Positions 63,198 through 64,000 of a stretch of DNA of 64,000 nucleotides are shown here, piece by piece (the first letter of the stretch is position 1; the number at the start of each line of letters is the position of its first letter). Below the pieces are notes generated by a model. That model was not told where the DNA came from. It saw nothing but the letters and a program-made list of their open reading frames with translations, and ran no database searches. The position numbers were made by a program, and so were the translations under genes. This DNA comes from Granulosicoccus sp045110515 (GTDB lineage: Bacteria > Pseudomonadota > Gammaproteobacteria > Granulosicoccales > Granulosicoccaceae), in contig JBGCGD010000016.1 of assembly GCA_045110515.1 (NCBI GenBank), positions 62,001 to 126,000 on the forward strand, in the 5' to 3' direction.

Positions 63198-64000
63198 ACA
63201 TTTTTGTGAGCAACAACGCCTGTCAACGGCAGACGCAATTCGAAACAACTCCCCTTCTCCCTACCGGAGTACAGAAGTTCACCACCATGATCAGATGCAA
63301 TTTGACGAGCAATGGTCAATCCCAGCCCCAGGCCATCATTTTGTTGTCTAGTCGTGACGAAGGGTTCAAACAGTGTCTCCTGCATAGCGTCCGTGATCCC
63401 GGCACCGTTATCTGACACCGCAATAATGAAACGCTGCTTGTTATCGATGTCAACAGTACCTTGAGGCAAAAGAAGCTCTACCGACAGCGCCACCATTGGC
63501 GACTCAACTTTAAGTACGGCATCAAACGCGTTGTACAGTAGATTTAACAACGCTTGCTGGATAAGAACCTCGTCACCCAATACTCGCATCTCGAAGGAGG
63601 ACTCTGAAACAACCAAATATTGTGAGACCGCTGGACGTTCGCGTTTTATAGTCGTTGTGACATCGTTGACCACTCTACCCACATCGAAGGGCGAAAACTG
63701 CGCATCGTTCTTCCGTGCCAAACTCCTTAAACTACTAATGACGCGGCCAATTCTTTTAGTTGTTCTATCACTATCAATAACAATTTGTTCAATTTCTTGA
63801 GGATCAGCGTTACGCTGTTCGATCATTGTGCGTAATGAGGCAAGGTTAAGCCTTAAGCTAGCTAATGGCTGATTTATCTCATGATTAATAGCACCGGACA
63901 TTCTTCCCAGCATGGCAAAGTTTGATTCTGAAATGAGTCGCTGCTGCGCGCGTTCCAATTCTTCGGTTCTCAGCAACACCTTCTCTTCTAGCTCTTGCGA
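63194..64000 (-). CDS. Sensor histidine kinase, DctB/DctS-like (partial, C-terminal)
   Basis: The frame is open to the window edge, so the sensor part is outside. Visible are a coiled segment (LEEKVLLRTEELERAQQRLI), the dimerisation/phosphoacceptor region with the H-box (GAINHEINQPLASLR), the N-box (LLNLLYNAFDAV), G1 (VSDNGAGI), F-box (LFEPFVTTRQQ) and G2 (DGLGLGLTIARQI). These match DctB-type kinases. It is coupled to the response regulator by ATGA overlap. Confidence 0.93.
   Translation of the reverse strand, partial: SQELEEKVLLRTEELERAQQRLISESNFAMLGRMSGAINHEINQPLASLRLNLASLRTMIEQRNADPQEIEQIVIDSDRTTKRIGRVISSLRSLARKNDAQFSPFDVGRVVNDVTTTIKRERPAVSQYLVVSESSFEMRVLGDEVLIQQALLNLLYNAFDAVLKVESPMVALSVELLLPQGTVDIDNKQRFIIAVSDNGAGITDAMQETLFEPFVTTRQQNDGLGLGLTIARQIASDHGGELLYSGREKGSCFELRLPLTGVVAHKNV

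Noticed and set aside
1..64000. CRISPR arrays, tRNA or rRNA genes
   Set aside because: No regularly spaced repeats and no recognisable tRNA cloverleaf or rRNA core sequence were seen on either strand; a tRNAscan and Infernal run would settle this.

Overview
The window looks like the chromosome of a free-living, probably marine, gammaproteobacterium. The class call rests on gene order: hda next to a DUF2066 gene and purM-purN; proA-nadD-rsfS-rlmH-maf-rng-yhdP; a yibN-like rhodanese-grxC-secB near trmL; darP and comM. No rRNA, tRNA or CRISPR array was seen. Many genes start with GTG or TTG, so several starts were chosen from ribosome binding sites or family N-termini.

Layout. 74-7507: hda and a DUF2066 protein read leftward; purM-purN, a DUF3108 protein, darP and a lipoprotein read rightward, with a leftward outer-membrane protein between. 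7512-10310: a leftward unit with a mandelate racemase-like gene, a D-amino acid dehydrogenase (dadA) and a tandem glycine riboswitch in the dadA leader. 10445-20281: a leftward housekeeping run, proA-nadD-rsfS-rlmH-maf-rng-yhdP, ending in a DUF4344 metallopeptidase. 20416-21195: a TatD-family nuclease. 21325-31214: a compact MSHA-like type IV pilus locus of nine leftward genes, most joined by ATGA overlaps. 31430-33423: trmL, secB, grxC and a membrane rhodanese. 33601-46650: mixed transport and metabolic genes (cation/proton antiporter, diheme cytochrome c, cytochrome b561, LolD-type ATPase with a large FtsX-type permease, MFS, PqiA-like, AEC and LysE transporters, Nudix hydrolase, cysteine desulfurase-like enzyme), then an O-antigen ligase-like protein at 46669-48324.

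48600-50290 is a decayed patch: an LpxR-like fragment whose start appears to come from an IS3-type transposase gene, a second IS3 remnant in the opposite direction, a small lipoprotein gene, and an ORF broken by an apparent one-base frameshift.

50648-56981 is a polyol-type ABC uptake and oxidation operon (binding protein, two permeases, a xylitol/sorbitol-type dehydrogenase, ATPase) facing an AraC-family regulator, with a 15-base palindrome between them. 57102-58694 is comM. 58989-64000 holds a TAXI-type TRAP transporter (fused permease and binding protein) beside a two-component system whose kinase runs off the window. In both uptake systems a strong stem-loop follows the binding-protein gene and precedes the permease gene, which fits higher expression of the binding protein.

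No wholly new system can be proven by reading alone. The best leads are the glycine riboswitch over dadA plus a mandelate racemase-like gene, the compact pilus locus with two linked pilin-like proteins sharing a PCP-type module, and the IS-derived start on the LpxR remnant.
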